From Prevotellaceae bacterium KH2P17 (GTDB taxonomy: Bacteria > Bacteroidota > Bacteroidia > Bacteroidales > Bacteroidaceae), in assembly GCA_900199655.1 (NCBI GenBank), contig FZRE01000002.1:62001-126000 (forward strand): a DNA stretch of 64,000 nucleotides. Reading direction: 5' to 3'. Under the pieces are notes generated by a model. That model was not told the DNA's origin and ran no database searches. It saw only the letters and a program-made list of their open reading frames with translations. Positions 38,355 to 48,371 of this stretch are shown here, in pieces. A program made the position numbers and the translations under genes. Position 1 is the first letter of the stretch; each line of letters begins with the position of its first letter.

Positions 38355-39836
38355 TTATTTCTGTGAATGGCGGTGAAGCACCATGGGCAGGTCACGCTTC
38401 ACGATAACGGCCACAAAAAGGGCTATGAGCAGCGTGTTGACTGCAAGGGCCGGCCACGTGGAAAGCATGGCATTGGAGAGGCTGATGGCGCCGAATAGCA
38501 CGCCCGCCGTGAGCACATAGAGGGCTATCTCCTTGACGGGATAGTTGATGGGATAGTACTTCTGGCCGAAGAAATAGCTCAACACCATGCTCAGGGCGTA
38601 GCTTACGAAGCCGGCCCAGGCGCACGCCCAGTAGCTGAAATAGGGTATGAGGACGATGTCGATGGCAATAAGGGCCACGGCGCCTACGGCAGAAAAGTAG
38701 GCTCCCCAGATGGTGTGGTCGGTGAGCTTGTACCAGAAGCTGAGGTTGAAGAAGATGCCGAACATGATTTCTGCAGCCATCACGATGGGCACAATCTCAA
38801 GTCCTTCCCAGTAACTGCGGCCCACGATGAAGCGCAACACGTCCATGTAGCCCATCACGCAGAGAAAAGCCAGCAGCGTGAAGATGACGTAGAACTTCAT
38901 GGCCTGGGCGTAGGTGGCCTTGTTGTCCTTGTCTTTCGACTTGCCGAACACGAACGGCTCGTAGGCATAACGGAAGGCTTGGGTAATCATAACCATTATC
39001 ATGGCTATCTTGATGCAGGCACCGTAGATGCCCAACTGTGCGCGGGCTTCGGCTGCGGTGCCGTCGTACACGAAGGGGAAGATGATTTGCGAGGCGCACT
39101 GGTTGAGCTGTCCGGCCAGTCCCATCACCAATAGCGGCCAGGTGTAGGTGAGCATCCGCTTGCACGTAGGCCAGTCGAAGGCAAAGCGCAGGCCGCGCAG
39201 TTCCTTCCAGAGCATGAGCAGCGTGGCCACCGAACAGAAGGCATTGATGTAGAAAACCCACACTACGTCGAGCGTGAAGCTGCCGTCGTAGATGCCGAAA
39301 AGATTGATGCGGAAGTACGGCAGCACGATAAGATAGAGCACATTGAGCGCAATGTTGAGCGCAATGTTGAATATCTTGAGCATTGCGAACTTGATGGGAC
39401 GGTGCGCATAACGCAGGTATGCGAAGGGAATAGCCGTGAAGGCGTCGATTGCTACGGTGATGTACATCACCAGAATGTATTCAGGATGGTCGGCATAGCC
39501 CACGAGCGAGGCGATGGGTTGGTTGAACACAATCACGATTACAGCAAAGATGAGCGACGTGAGGCCAACTGTCTTGAGCGTGGTGGCGTACACCTGCTCC
39601 GGCTTTTCACCCTCCTTGCTCATAAAACGGAAGAAAGTTGTCTCCATGCCGTAGGTGAGCAGGATGATGAGCAGCGCCACATAGGCATACACGTTGGTAA
39701 TGATGCCGTACTGTCCGCCGGCCGCATTGAACTTTGCTGTTTGTATGGGAACGAGCAGATAGTTGATGAACCGGGCCATGATGCTGCTCAGTCCGTAGAT
39801 TGCCGTATCCTTTGCTAAGCTCTTGAGATTTGCCAT
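38355..39836 (-). CDS. Polysaccharide flippase (MOP/PST superfamily)
   Basis: The 493-residue integral membrane protein has 12-14 predicted helices and the N-terminus MANLKSLAKDTAIYGLSSIM, typical of the Wzx-like oligosaccharide flippases of Bacteroidetes. The final helix is followed by a short basic tail (KRDLPMVLHRHSQK). It would flip lipid-linked glycan units across the inner membrane. No glycosyltransferase genes adjoin it, so it is not part of a local O-antigen or capsule cluster. Confidence 0.85.
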   Translation of the reverse strand: MANLKSLAKDTAIYGLSSIMARFINYLLVPIQTAKFNAAGGQYGIITNVYAYVALLIILLTYGMETTFFRFMSKEGEKPEQVYATTLKTVGLTSLIFAVIVIVFNQPIASLVGYADHPEYILVMYITVAIDAFTAIPFAYLRYAHRPIKFAMLKIFNIALNIALNVLYLIVLPYFRINLFGIYDGSFTLDVVWVFYINAFCSVATLLMLWKELRGLRFAFDWPTCKRMLTYTWPLLVMGLAGQLNQCASQIIFPFVYDGTAAEARAQLGIYGACIKIAMIMVMITQAFRYAYEPFVFGKSKDKDNKATYAQAMKFYVIFTLLAFLCVMGYMDVLRFIVGRSYWEGLEIVPIVMAAEIMFGIFFNLSFWYKLTDHTIWGAYFSAVGAVALIAIDIVLIPYFSYWACAWAGFVSYALSMVLSYFFGQKYYPINYPVKEIALYVLTAGVLFGAISLSNAMLSTWPALAVNTLLIALFVAVIVKRDLPMVLHRHSQK

Positions 39837-39951
39837 GAGTTGGTGAGGTTATGATAGCAAGAGGCTGGGATGGGGCCTCCGGTTTCTCCGGTGGCTGCGT
39901 GCAGCGGCCTTGCCGGCGGCATCCGGTTCCCTTGCCTGTGCCCTGTATTCG

Positions 39952-41181
39952 TTATGTAAAGAAGATGTATCCTATCACAATGGCCGCAATACTGCCCACG
40001 AAGTCGGCCAGCAGGCCGCATCCTACAGCGTGTCGGGTGAATTTAATGTTCACACTGCCGAAGTAAACCGCCAATATATAAAAGGTGGTATCGGTCGATC
40101 CCTGGAATATACAGCTCAACCGGCCCACAAAGGAGTCAGCTCCGTAGTTCTGCATGGCCTCCAGCATCATGCCGCGGGCACCGCTTCCCGACATCGGCTT
40201 CATAAAAGCAGTGGGCAGAGCGCCCACAAAGTCGGAGTTCAGTCCGCAGCTTTCCGTGCACCACTTGATGCCGTCGATAAGCATATCCATGGCTCCCGAG
40301 GCACGGAACACGCCCACCGCAACGAGTATGGCCACCAGGTAAGGGATGATTCTCACGGCCGTCATGAAGCCTTCCTTGGCTCCTTCGATGAATGCGTCGT
40401 ACACGTTTATCTTCTTCCGGAACCCGGCCAGGATGAAGAGAACGATGATACCGAAGAGTATCAGGTTAGAAGCTACGGCCGTAACCTTGGCCATCGTCTC
40501 CTTGTCCATTTGCCCGAAGCCCCAGATAATGATGCCCACAAAGGCCACCAGCCCTACGAGCAGCGTGAGCAGGGCAGGCTGCAGGAGGTTGATGCGCTGC
40601 CACAACGCGGTTACGATGACGCCTGCCAGCGTTGCCACAGTGGTGGCCAGCAGGATGGGAATGAACACATCGGTAGGCTGGGCGGCGCCATACGAGGCGC
40701 GGAAAGCCAGTATGGTGGTGGGTATGACGGTAAGTCCGGAGGTGTTGAGCACCAGGAACATAATCATGGGATTGGTGGCCGTGTCCTTGCGGGGGTTAAG
40801 TTCCTGCATCTGCGCCATGGCCTTCAGGCCGGTTGGCGTGGCGGCATTGTCGAGCCCCAGCATGTTGGCGGCAATGTTCATGAAGATGCTTCCCATGACG
40901 GGATGGTTGCGCGGAATGTCGGGAAAGAGCCTGGTAAAGACCGGACTGAGCATGCGCGCCAGCACGTTTACAGCCCCCGCACGCTCTCCTATCTTCATGA
41001 TGCCGAGCCAGAGTGCCAGCACCCCGGTGAGTCCCAACGATGTTTCAAAGGCCGTCTTCGATGAACTGAAGGTAGAATCTACTATCTTCTGGAAGATGGT
41101 GGCATCGCCCATGGCCAGCTGTATGGCGCCAAAAAGAAAGGCGATGACGAAAAACGCTATCCAAATGTAATTTAAAACCAT
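39952..41181 (-). CDS. SpmA-SpmB fusion membrane protein (nucleoside-recognition/gate domains)
   Basis: A 409-residue membrane protein. The N-terminal half matches SpmA (GLTGVLALWLGIMKIGERAG, NHPVMGSIFMNIAANMLGLD, NAATPTGLKAM). The C-terminal half matches SpmB (FIEGAKEGFMTAVRIIPYLV, FMKPMSGSGARGMMLE, GSTDTTFYILAVYFGSV). In Bacillus these are separate spore maturation proteins; in non-sporulating Bacteroidetes the fused form has an unknown transport-like role. The TAACTTTG box at 41196-41189 ends 7 bp before the ATG. Confidence 0.88.
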   Translation of the reverse strand: MVLNYIWIAFFVIAFLFGAIQLAMGDATIFQKIVDSTFSSSKTAFETSLGLTGVLALWLGIMKIGERAGAVNVLARMLSPVFTRLFPDIPRNHPVMGSIFMNIAANMLGLDNAATPTGLKAMAQMQELNPRKDTATNPMIMFLVLNTSGLTVIPTTILAFRASYGAAQPTDVFIPILLATTVATLAGVIVTALWQRINLLQPALLTLLVGLVAFVGIIIWGFGQMDKETMAKVTAVASNLILFGIIVLFILAGFRKKINVYDAFIEGAKEGFMTAVRIIPYLVAILVAVGVFRASGAMDMLIDGIKWCTESCGLNSDFVGALPTAFMKPMSGSGARGMMLEAMQNYGADSFVGRLSCIFQGSTDTTFYILAVYFGSVNIKFTRHAVGCGLLADFVGSIAAIVIGYIFFT

Positions 41182-41188
41182 TCGGTTG

Positions 41189-41196
41189 CAAAGTTA
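41189..41196 (-). promoter_or_regulatory. -7 box close to the SpmAB start codon
   Basis: TAACTTTG on the minus strand, with 7 bp to the ATG at 41181, so the leader would be only a few nucleotides. Confidence 0.55.
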
Positions 41197-41250
41197 AAAC
41201 ATTTTGTTGATAACACAAAGTGCCGGGGCCAAAGGTTTGTCCTCGGAGCG

Positions 41251-41304
41251 AAAAATCCCGGACTTCGGGAGCCGCCAGCCATGGTGCTGCGTGCCAAAGT
41301 CCGG
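41251..41304 (-). terminator. Terminator after the zinc metalloprotease gene
   Basis: On the minus strand CCGGACTT (41304-41297) pairs with AAGTCCGG (41265-41258) and is followed by GATTTTT. An inner hairpin is also possible. Confidence 0.65.
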
Positions 41305-41336
41305 CATTCAGGATTGCCTGCAGGTGCCTCTGCGGC

Positions 41337-43883
41337 TTATCTTACCTTGACTCTGCGGGCGCGGATGAGCTCAACCTGCTGCACGATGTCGGCATAGTGC
41401 AGCTTGTCGATGCCCGTGCTGGCAGCCTGCCGCTCCTTGGCGTAGGCCTCTATCTTGTCCAAATGCTGCAGCAGATACAGCTCGGTGTCGGAACTAACGC
41501 TGCCGGCAGCGGAGCCGGAAGCCTTCTCTGCCCCGCCCCTTGACGGGTTGAGAACGAGGTTCAGCTTGTCCAGATAGTTGCGTTCCAGGCCCCGGTGCAG
41601 CCTGTTCTGCAGCGAGTTGGAGCCGTCGAGCGGCTTCCACACGTTGGCGAAGACGGTGTTCAGATAGTCGTCCAGCTGCAGGGCAGCGGGCTGAGTGTAC
41701 GAGTCGTTGTACACCTTCTCCATCAGTCCGCCAGCCAGCAGCAGCGAGAGGGCGTTGTTCTGGCGCGAGGCGATGTCGTCGGCTACGTCGAGTCCCGTCT
41801 TCTCCACAAGCTCCGCGGGGTACATCCACATAGGAGCATCGAACACGTTGCGCCCTATCCAGTCTATGGCCTCTTTCTCCTTGGCCGCCGGAGCCACCTC
41901 AACGGGCTTGCTGCCGGGCAGGTTGTTGAGGTAGTGTCCGCCCACATTACGCATTACATGACCCGTATAGCGGCGGAACTGGTCGCGTACGCTCTTGTAC
42001 ATCTCATTGAGATCTTCGTACTGGTAGTTGTCCTGACGGGTCCATTTGGGCAGGTTCGCGATGACGCGTTTCAGGTTGCGGATGCCGTAGTCGCTGGCTT
42101 TCATGCTGTTGTCGCCCAGGTCCTCGGTCTGCGAACGCGGGTCCTCGCCCCGTCCCTCGCCACCGAACCAGAGGCGCGGGTTCTGCTTCAGCACCTTTGT
42201 AGTTTCGGTCATGAGCCCCTTCTTCTCGTCCATCTCGTCCTTAAACTCTGGCCTGTACTGGTATCCCCACTTAATGGCCCACTTGTCGTAGTCGCCTATA
42301 CGGGGGAAGAGACCTCTGGGCGAGATGTTGTCCTCGGGCTGTGCAACGTAGTTGAAGCGGGCATAGTCCATGATGCTTACGGTGTGGCCGTGGGCCTCGA
42401 CCCATGCCTTGTCGCGCAGTTTCTCCACGGGCGTGGCGTAGCTTGCGCCCATGTTGTGGCGCAGCCCGAGCGTGTGGCCCACCTCGTGCGAGCTCACGAA
42501 GCGGATGAGCTGCCCCATGAGTTCGTCGTCGAAGTGCATGGTGCGGGCGCGTTTGTCCAGCGGTCCGCACTGCGTCATGTACCACTTGGTGAGCAGACTC
42601 ATTACGTTGTGGTACCAGCAGATGTGACTCTCGATGATTTCTCCGCTGCGGGGGTCGATGATACGGGGGCCGTAGGCGTTCTCAATCTCGGCAGGCAGGT
42701 AGCGCAGCACGCAGAAGCGGGCGTCGTCAACGCTCATGTCAGGGTCGTTGGGCCACTCCTTGGCCACGATGGCATTCTTGAATCCGGCTGCCTCGAAGGC
42801 CACGTTCCAGTCGTTGATGCCCTGGATGAGGTAGGGCACCCACTTCTTGGGCGTGGCGGGGTCGATGTAGTACACTATCTGCCTGACCGGTTCGGTGAGC
42901 TTGCCGCGGGCATACGCCTTGGCATCTTTTGGCTCCAGGCGGTAGCGGGCCACTATCTGTTCGCGGTCGGTTTTATGCTGATTGTCGTCAAAATACGTCA
43001 CGCGGGTGGTGAAGAAGCCCACCCGTTCGTCCCACAAGCGCTTGCGCATGGGCGTCTTGGGCAGCAGAACCATCGACGTGTTGAGCCCTAACGTAACGCT
43101 GCCCGTAGCCGATGCCGGCGTGCGGTACAACGACCTGCCGCCCACGCTGCCGCCGGCCGTGGCCGCATAGGTGCGGGTGGAGCCTATCTCGATGTTGATG
43201 GGGAACACGCGCATGGAGTCTATGAAGGTGCGGTCGGCCTGCAGGGCGCCTATGCCCAGCTGCTTGCCGCCGTCCTTGGGAATGCTCACCACGTCGTTGT
43301 CCTTGGCGAAGAAGCCCGTTACATCTATCAGGCTCATGTGCGGATTGGGGTTCTTGCCTATTATCTTGAACGATGCCACGATGGGGTTAGTTGTCGATGC
43401 ACGCAGCGTTTGCTCAATGCGCGAGTCCTCGGGGGCTATCTGGCTCACGGCGTAAGCACGCAGGAGCATGGTTGCCGTGTCGCGTTTTTCGAAGTAGAGG
43501 GTGTTCTCGTTCACCTCCTCACCGGAGAACTTGCCCGCTCCCTGGGGCACTGAAGTGAGGCGCGTAACGGCCAGCACGTAGCGGCCCAGCATGGAGTCGG
43601 GCACCTCGAAGTACCACTTGTCGTCAATGTGGCGCACGGTGAAGAGCCCCTTCTGTACGCTTCCGCGCTTCTTGAGCAGCTCGTCGTACTCGTTCTTCTT
43701 CTTTTCATCCTTCTTGTCCTCGGGCTTCCGGTCCTTCTTGTCTTGCTGCGGGTGCGGGTGTTTGTCCTGTTTGGCTTCCCTGGGCGTCTTGTCGTCCTGG
43801 CGGGTGCTGACAGAACGGGAGGCTGCATTCAGGCTCACGGCAAACGCCAGGAGTGCTACAGCCAGTTTTTGCTTCATCTTCAT
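41337..43883 (-). CDS. Secreted zinc-dependent metalloprotease (DUF5117/DUF5118 type)
   Basis: An 848-residue protein with a signal peptide (MKMKQKLAVALLAFAVSLNA), a Lys/Asp-rich spacer (about 25-65), and the metzincin-like zinc motif HEVGHTLGLRH near residue 465. It is followed by SIMDYARFNY, which supplies the Met-turn. The surrounding layout (YYIDPATPKKWVPYLIQGIN, WNVAFEAAGFKNAI, GPRIIDPRSGEIIESHI) is that of the large secreted metalloproteases of Bacteroidetes. The substrate is unknown. A TAATTTTG box at 43920-43913 gives a 29-bp spacing to the start. Confidence 0.9.
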   Translation of the reverse strand: MKMKQKLAVALLAFAVSLNAASRSVSTRQDDKTPREAKQDKHPHPQQDKKDRKPEDKKDEKKKNEYDELLKKRGSVQKGLFTVRHIDDKWYFEVPDSMLGRYVLAVTRLTSVPQGAGKFSGEEVNENTLYFEKRDTATMLLRAYAVSQIAPEDSRIEQTLRASTTNPIVASFKIIGKNPNPHMSLIDVTGFFAKDNDVVSIPKDGGKQLGIGALQADRTFIDSMRVFPINIEIGSTRTYAATAGGSVGGRSLYRTPASATGSVTLGLNTSMVLLPKTPMRKRLWDERVGFFTTRVTYFDDNQHKTDREQIVARYRLEPKDAKAYARGKLTEPVRQIVYYIDPATPKKWVPYLIQGINDWNVAFEAAGFKNAIVAKEWPNDPDMSVDDARFCVLRYLPAEIENAYGPRIIDPRSGEIIESHICWYHNVMSLLTKWYMTQCGPLDKRARTMHFDDELMGQLIRFVSSHEVGHTLGLRHNMGASYATPVEKLRDKAWVEAHGHTVSIMDYARFNYVAQPEDNISPRGLFPRIGDYDKWAIKWGYQYRPEFKDEMDEKKGLMTETTKVLKQNPRLWFGGEGRGEDPRSQTEDLGDNSMKASDYGIRNLKRVIANLPKWTRQDNYQYEDLNEMYKSVRDQFRRYTGHVMRNVGGHYLNNLPGSKPVEVAPAAKEKEAIDWIGRNVFDAPMWMYPAELVEKTGLDVADDIASRQNNALSLLLAGGLMEKVYNDSYTQPAALQLDDYLNTVFANVWKPLDGSNSLQNRLHRGLERNYLDKLNLVLNPSRGGAEKASGSAAGSVSSDTELYLLQHLDKIEAYAKERQAASTGIDKLHYADIVQQVELIRARRVKVR

Positions 43884-43912
43884 TGCTACTTGTGATATGG
43901 ATATTGAGACTG

Positions 43913-43920
43913 CAAAATTA
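43913..43920 (-). promoter_or_regulatory. -7 box of the metalloprotease gene
   Basis: TAATTTTG on the minus strand, 29 bp before the ATG at 43883. Confidence 0.55.
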
Positions 43921-44058
43921 GTGATAACTTTGCGATTTCAGCCCCCTCAGGAGCAAAAAGTTGTAAATCGGGGGCCGCGTTCCTGACCAATTCGGAGCAA
44001 AAAGGCCGTTTCCGCCCTCCGCGGAGCAGGTTGCCCGCGATGCCGGAGATATGATGTG

Positions 44059-44130
44059 CGAACTTTCGACACTTGTCGCACAATCATTCGACAAGTGTCA
44101 CACAATCGTGCGACAAGTGTCGAAAGTTCA
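44059..44130. repeat. 72-bp triple-palindrome element, copy B2
   Basis: Palindromes start at 44067, 44089 and 44111 (22-bp period). The outer 22-bp arms GAACTTTCGACACTTGTCGC+AC and their complement are a perfect inverted repeat. It lies between the divergent metalloprotease and GH31 genes in a 396-bp gap whose other content is the two promoters. Confidence 0.82.
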
Positions 44131-44222
44131 CGAACCTATCGAACAATACCTCCGGTCGCCGCTTCCGGCACCCCGCCAGGCGGCATTTATGGCCCGTTTT
44201 CCGAAATAATTGGCGGCAAACC

Positions 44223-44253
44223 TTGTGGGTTCAGGAGTTTTTGATTAATTTTG
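44223..44253 (+). promoter_or_regulatory. Promoter of the GH31-xylB-xylA operon
   Basis: TTG (44223-44225) is followed after 20 bp by TAATTTTG (44246-44253), the expected -33/-7 spacing. The leader to the ATG at 44280 is about 22 nt. Confidence 0.75.
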
Positions 44254-44279
44254 AGGCAACTATCAACATCTTAAACAAA

Positions 44280-46787
44280 ATGAAGACTCTATTCAGATTA
44301 CTTTTCATGTCATGCTGTGCCGTGTTCGCCCTGCAGGCCAACGCACAGAAAAACGTAGCCTATCAGGACGCGCAGGTGCGCATATCGCTCATTACGGACG
44401 GAGCGGCGAGGCTGGAATATGTACCCGACGGGAAGTTCATGGACGACAACTCGTTCGTTGCCGTGAACCGAGATTACCCCAAAGTAGATTACAAGGTTAA
44501 GACCAGAGGCAAGCAGGTGGAAATCAGAACGGCCCGCATGGTGGTCAGGTACATCAAAGGAAGCGGTAAGTTCACTGCCTCCAACCTTACCATTACTTCG
44601 GTCAAGGGCGCCCGGAAGCCTTTCAGCTGGAAGCCGGGACAGAAGGATGACAAGAACCTGCTGGGCACTTACCGCACCCTGGACGGCTATGACGGCGACT
44701 GGCAGACGTGGGAGAAGCGCAAGATGCCTATCGAGGACGGACTGCTCTCGCGCAACGGATGGACCTTCATCGACGACTCCGAGGGTTATATATACGACCA
44801 CTCCGACTGGCCCTGGATAACGAAACGCCACGAAGAGGGCAACACCCAGGACTGGTACTTCATGGCCTACGGGCTTGACTATAAGCAGGCACTCAAAGAC
44901 TTCACCGTTTTTTCGGGCAAGGTGCCGCTGCCTCCGCGCTACGCTTTCGGCTACTGGTGGAGCCGCTACTGGTCGTACTCGGATGCAGAGCTGCGCGATT
45001 TGGTGCGCAAGTTCCATCAGTATCAGATTCCATTGGACGTTCTGGTCATCGACATGGACTGGCATTACACCGAAGAAGGCAAGGGCGGCTGGACCGGCTA
45101 CACCTTTAACCGCCGCCTGTTCCCCGACCCCGCCAAGTTCCTTGGCTGGCTCAAAGGCAACGACTTGCAGATTACATTCAACCTGCACCCGGCCGACGGC
45201 ATCAAGCATTATGAGGAGCACTACCCCGAAATGGCCAAGTGGATGGGCATAGACCCCGCCACCAAGCAGGACATTCCTTGGCAGGCATCGAGCAAACAGT
45301 TCATGACGGGCTGGTTCAACACCCAACTGCGCCCCATGGAAAAGATGGGGGTAGACTTCTGGTGGCTCGACTGGCAGCAGTGGGGTAACGACAAGCAGTT
45401 CCCCAAACTCAGCAATACGTGGTGGCTCAACTATACGGTATTCACCGACATAGAGCGCAACCGCGACACGCGACCTATGCTCTACCACCGCTGGGGCGGG
45501 CTGGGCAACCACCGTTATCAGATAGGTTTCTCCGGCGACTCGTACATTACGTGGAAGTCACTCGACTTTCAGCCCTACTTCAACGCCACCGCTTCCAACG
45601 TTCTTTATGGCTTCTGGAGCCACGACATAGGCGGACACCAGGGCGCGCCGGGCATCGATCCCGAGCTGTACGTGCGCTGGATGCAGTTCGGAGCGTTCAG
45701 TCCCATCCTGCGTACGCACTCTACCAAGCAGGCCGTTCTCAAGAAGGAGCCTTGGGTTTTCGATAATGAACACTTCGAAATGCTGCGCAACATCGTGCTG
45801 CAACGCTACCGCATGGCGCCTTACGTGTACACCATGGCTCGCAAGACCCACGACGAGGGGCTCTCTCTCTGCCGCCCCATGTACTACGATTACCCTGAAA
45901 ACGAGGAGGCGTACGCCAACAAGGACGAGTACATGTTTGGCGACCAGATGCTGGTTTACCCCATTACGGCGCCCGGAAAGGACGGAGTATCGGAGAAGAA
46001 GGTATGGTTACCGGCCGGCAACGACTGGTTCGAAGCCTCTACGGGCACGCTGCTCAAGGGCGGACAAACCGTTACCCGCTCCTTCCAACTTGACGAGATG
46101 CCGGTCTACATCAAGGCAGGAGCCGTGATACCTGAGTACGGCGAGGTCAAGAACCTGCGCCGCAACGACAACTGCATCACCGTAAACGTGTTCCCGGGGC
46201 AGCGTGGCGAGTTCTGTATGTACGAGGACAACGGCAACGATAAGGACTATGAGAACAACTATGCCACCACAATGCTCTCCTCGGAGCATTCGGGCAACAG
46301 CCTCACCGTGAAGATAGGGGCCCGCAAAGGCAGCTATAAGGACATGCCGGCACAGCGCAGCTTCAAGGTCAAAGTTGTGGCCTCGGCCGTTCCGGAGCGT
46401 GTAACGGTGAACGGAACGGAGGCCGAATACGAGTACGACGGCGAGAACCTGGCGCTCATTATCGACGTGCCGCAGACCGACTGTGCCGCAGAAAAGACCG
46501 TGACCGTTACCTATCCCAAGGATGCGGTCGACGTTGCTGACGGCCTGCTGGCCCAGATGAAGCACGTGCGCAGCGGCATCGTGGCCCTGAAATACAACAA
46601 TGCAGGCATCGTACTCAATGAAGAACTGGGCACGATGGGCTCACTCGGCGAGGCGCTGCAGTATTTCCCCGCCCGCTTCAACGAGCTGGTGAGCGCCTTC
46701 AAGACCAACTACAGCAACCTGCCCGCAATCCTCAAGGCCAACAAGGTGGATGATGCGGCAGCGGCCAAGTTCCTCCGCCTGAAGTAA
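44280..46787 (+). CDS. GH31 alpha-glycosidase (alpha-glucosidase or alpha-xylosidase)
   Basis: The 835-residue secreted enzyme starts at the ATG at 44280 (MKTLFRLLFMSCCAVFALQANA). An N-terminal galactose-mutarotase-like domain precedes the barrel. The nucleophile Asp is in WWLDWQQWG (about residue 364) and the acid/base Asp in GFSGDSY (about 420). Beta-domains follow, plus a helical C-terminal extension of about 90 residues with no match I recognise. It is 20 bp upstream of xylB and shares its promoter. This argues for alpha-xylosidase on xyloglucan fragments. The sequence alone equally allows an alpha-glucosidase that would complement the GH66/GH97 locus. Confidence 0.88.
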   Translation: MKTLFRLLFMSCCAVFALQANAQKNVAYQDAQVRISLITDGAARLEYVPDGKFMDDNSFVAVNRDYPKVDYKVKTRGKQVEIRTARMVVRYIKGSGKFTASNLTITSVKGARKPFSWKPGQKDDKNLLGTYRTLDGYDGDWQTWEKRKMPIEDGLLSRNGWTFIDDSEGYIYDHSDWPWITKRHEEGNTQDWYFMAYGLDYKQALKDFTVFSGKVPLPPRYAFGYWWSRYWSYSDAELRDLVRKFHQYQIPLDVLVIDMDWHYTEEGKGGWTGYTFNRRLFPDPAKFLGWLKGNDLQITFNLHPADGIKHYEEHYPEMAKWMGIDPATKQDIPWQASSKQFMTGWFNTQLRPMEKMGVDFWWLDWQQWGNDKQFPKLSNTWWLNYTVFTDIERNRDTRPMLYHRWGGLGNHRYQIGFSGDSYITWKSLDFQPYFNATASNVLYGFWSHDIGGHQGAPGIDPELYVRWMQFGAFSPILRTHSTKQAVLKKEPWVFDNEHFEMLRNIVLQRYRMAPYVYTMARKTHDEGLSLCRPMYYDYPENEEAYANKDEYMFGDQMLVYPITAPGKDGVSEKKVWLPAGNDWFEASTGTLLKGGQTVTRSFQLDEMPVYIKAGAVIPEYGEVKNLRRNDNCITVNVFPGQRGEFCMYEDNGNDKDYENNYATTMLSSEHSGNSLTVKIGARKGSYKDMPAQRSFKVKVVASAVPERVTVNGTEAEYEYDGENLALIIDVPQTDCAAEKTVTVTYPKDAVDVADGLLAQMKHVRSGIVALKYNNAGIVLNEELGTMGSLGEALQYFPARFNELVSAFKTNYSNLPAILKANKVDDAAAAKFLRLK

Positions 46788-46807
46788 ACGGACGCCAGTC
46801 AGACAGC

Positions 46808-48313
46808 ATGAATATGGAAAAACAATATCTTTTAGGGTTCGATGTGGGCAGCAGCTCTGTCAAGGCATCGCTCGTGGATGCCGACAGCGGCACCTGCGCT
46901 GCTGCCGCATTCTTCCCCCGGACCGAAGCTCCCATCAAGGCGGTAAGGGCCGGATGGGCCGAACAGGACCCGCAGATGTGGTGGGAAAACGCCAAGTTGG
47001 CCCTGCGTAAGGTAATGACCGACGCCGGCGCCACGGCCGACCAGATACGCGCCATCGGTATATCGTACCAGATGCACGGCCTCGTCTGCATTGACAAAGA
47101 CCGCCGGGTGCTGCGCGACAGCATCATCTGGTGCGACTCGCGGGCCGTGCCCTACGGCAACAGAGCTTTCGACGAGCTGGGCTCCGAACGCTGTCTGTCG
47201 CATCTGCTCAACTCTCCCGGCAACTTCACTGCGGCCAAGCTGGCCTGGGTAAAGGAGCATGAGCCGGCTGTGTACGAGCGCATCGACAAGGTCATGTTGC
47301 CCGGCGATTACATTGCCATGATGCTTACGGGCGAGGTGAACACCACCGTGAGCGGCCTCTCCGAAGGCATGTTCTGGGACTTCAAGGAGCAACAGCCGGC
47401 CTGGTTCCTGCTCGATTACTTCGGCTTCGGCCACCAGTTGCTGCCCCATGTGGTGCCTACATTCGCCGTGCAGGGCCAGGTTACGCGCCAGGCAGCACAG
47501 GAGACGGGGCTCCGCGAGGGCACTCCGGTGAGCTACCGGGCCGGCGACCAGCCCAACAACGCACTCAGTCTGAACGTCTTCAACCCCGGAGAAATAGCCG
47601 GAACGGCCGGCACCAGCGGCGTTGTTTACGGCGTGCTGGGCGAGGTGAACTACGACCCAAAGAGCCGCGTAAACACCTTTGCCCACGTAAACTACACCCA
47701 CGAGCAGCCCCGCCTGGGCGTGTTGCTCTGCATCAACGGCACCGGCATACTCAACTCATGGGTGCGCCGAAACGTTGCCACGGAGCCGGCAGGCTATCAG
47801 GAGATGAACGAACTGGCCGCCACAGTGCCCATAGGAGCCGACGGGTTGACGGTTATTCCCTTCGGAAACGGTGCCGAACGCGTGCTCCAAAACCGCGAAA
47901 CGGGCTGTTCCATCCACGGACTGAACTTCAACAAGCACACCCGCGCCCATCTCATGCGAGCCGCTCAGGAGGGCATAGTCTTCAGTTTCTGCTACGGAAT
48001 GGAAGTAATGGGCCGCATGGGCATGGACATCAGCAAGATACATGCAGGCCGGGCGAACATGTTCCTCAGCCCTGTGTTCCGCCAGACGCTGGCCTCCACC
48101 AGCGGCGCCGCCATCGAGTTGTACGAGACCGACGGCAGTGTAGGCGCCGCGAAGGGTGCCGGCATGGGCTGCGGAGTGTACAAGAACCACGACGAGGCCT
48201 TTGCATCACTGAAGCAGCTGGCCGTCATTGAGCCCGACGAGGCGCACCGCGCAGCCTGCCTCGAAGCCTATGGAAGGTGGAAAGAGGTGCTCAGACGAGA
48301 GACGCGGGCATAG
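46808..48313 (+). CDS. xylB: Xylulokinase
   Basis: A 501-residue FGGY-family kinase with [20 protein letters not shown] at the N-terminus, the substrate segment [19 protein letters not shown], the phosphate loop [12 protein letters not shown], and the C-terminal [13 protein letters not shown]. It phosphorylates D-xylulose to xylulose-5-phosphate for the pentose phosphate pathway. The order GH31-xylB-xylA, with 20 and 58 bp gaps, makes one operon for release, isomerisation and phosphorylation of xylose. Confidence 0.93.
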   Translation: MNMEKQYLLGFDVGSSSVKASLVDADSGTCAAAAFFPRTEAPIKAVRAGWAEQDPQMWWENAKLALRKVMTDAGATADQIRAIGISYQMHGLVCIDKDRRVLRDSIIWCDSRAVPYGNRAFDELGSERCLSHLLNSPGNFTAAKLAWVKEHEPAVYERIDKVMLPGDYIAMMLTGEVNTTVSGLSEGMFWDFKEQQPAWFLLDYFGFGHQLLPHVVPTFAVQGQVTRQAAQETGLREGTPVSYRAGDQPNNALSLNVFNPGEIAGTAGTSGVVYGVLGEVNYDPKSRVNTFAHVNYTHEQPRLGVLLCINGTGILNSWVRRNVATEPAGYQEMNELAATVPIGADGLTVIPFGNGAERVLQNRETGCSIHGLNFNKHTRAHLMRAAQEGIVFSFCYGMEVMGRMGMDISKIHAGRANMFLSPVFRQTLASTSGAAIELYETDGSVGAAKGAGMGCGVYKNHDEAFASLKQLAVIEPDEAHRAACLEAYGRWKEVLRRETRA

Positions 48314-48371
48314 CTTCAGGCTCACCGACATGCAATTTTCTATTCCAAATAATTACCTAACAAACAATAAA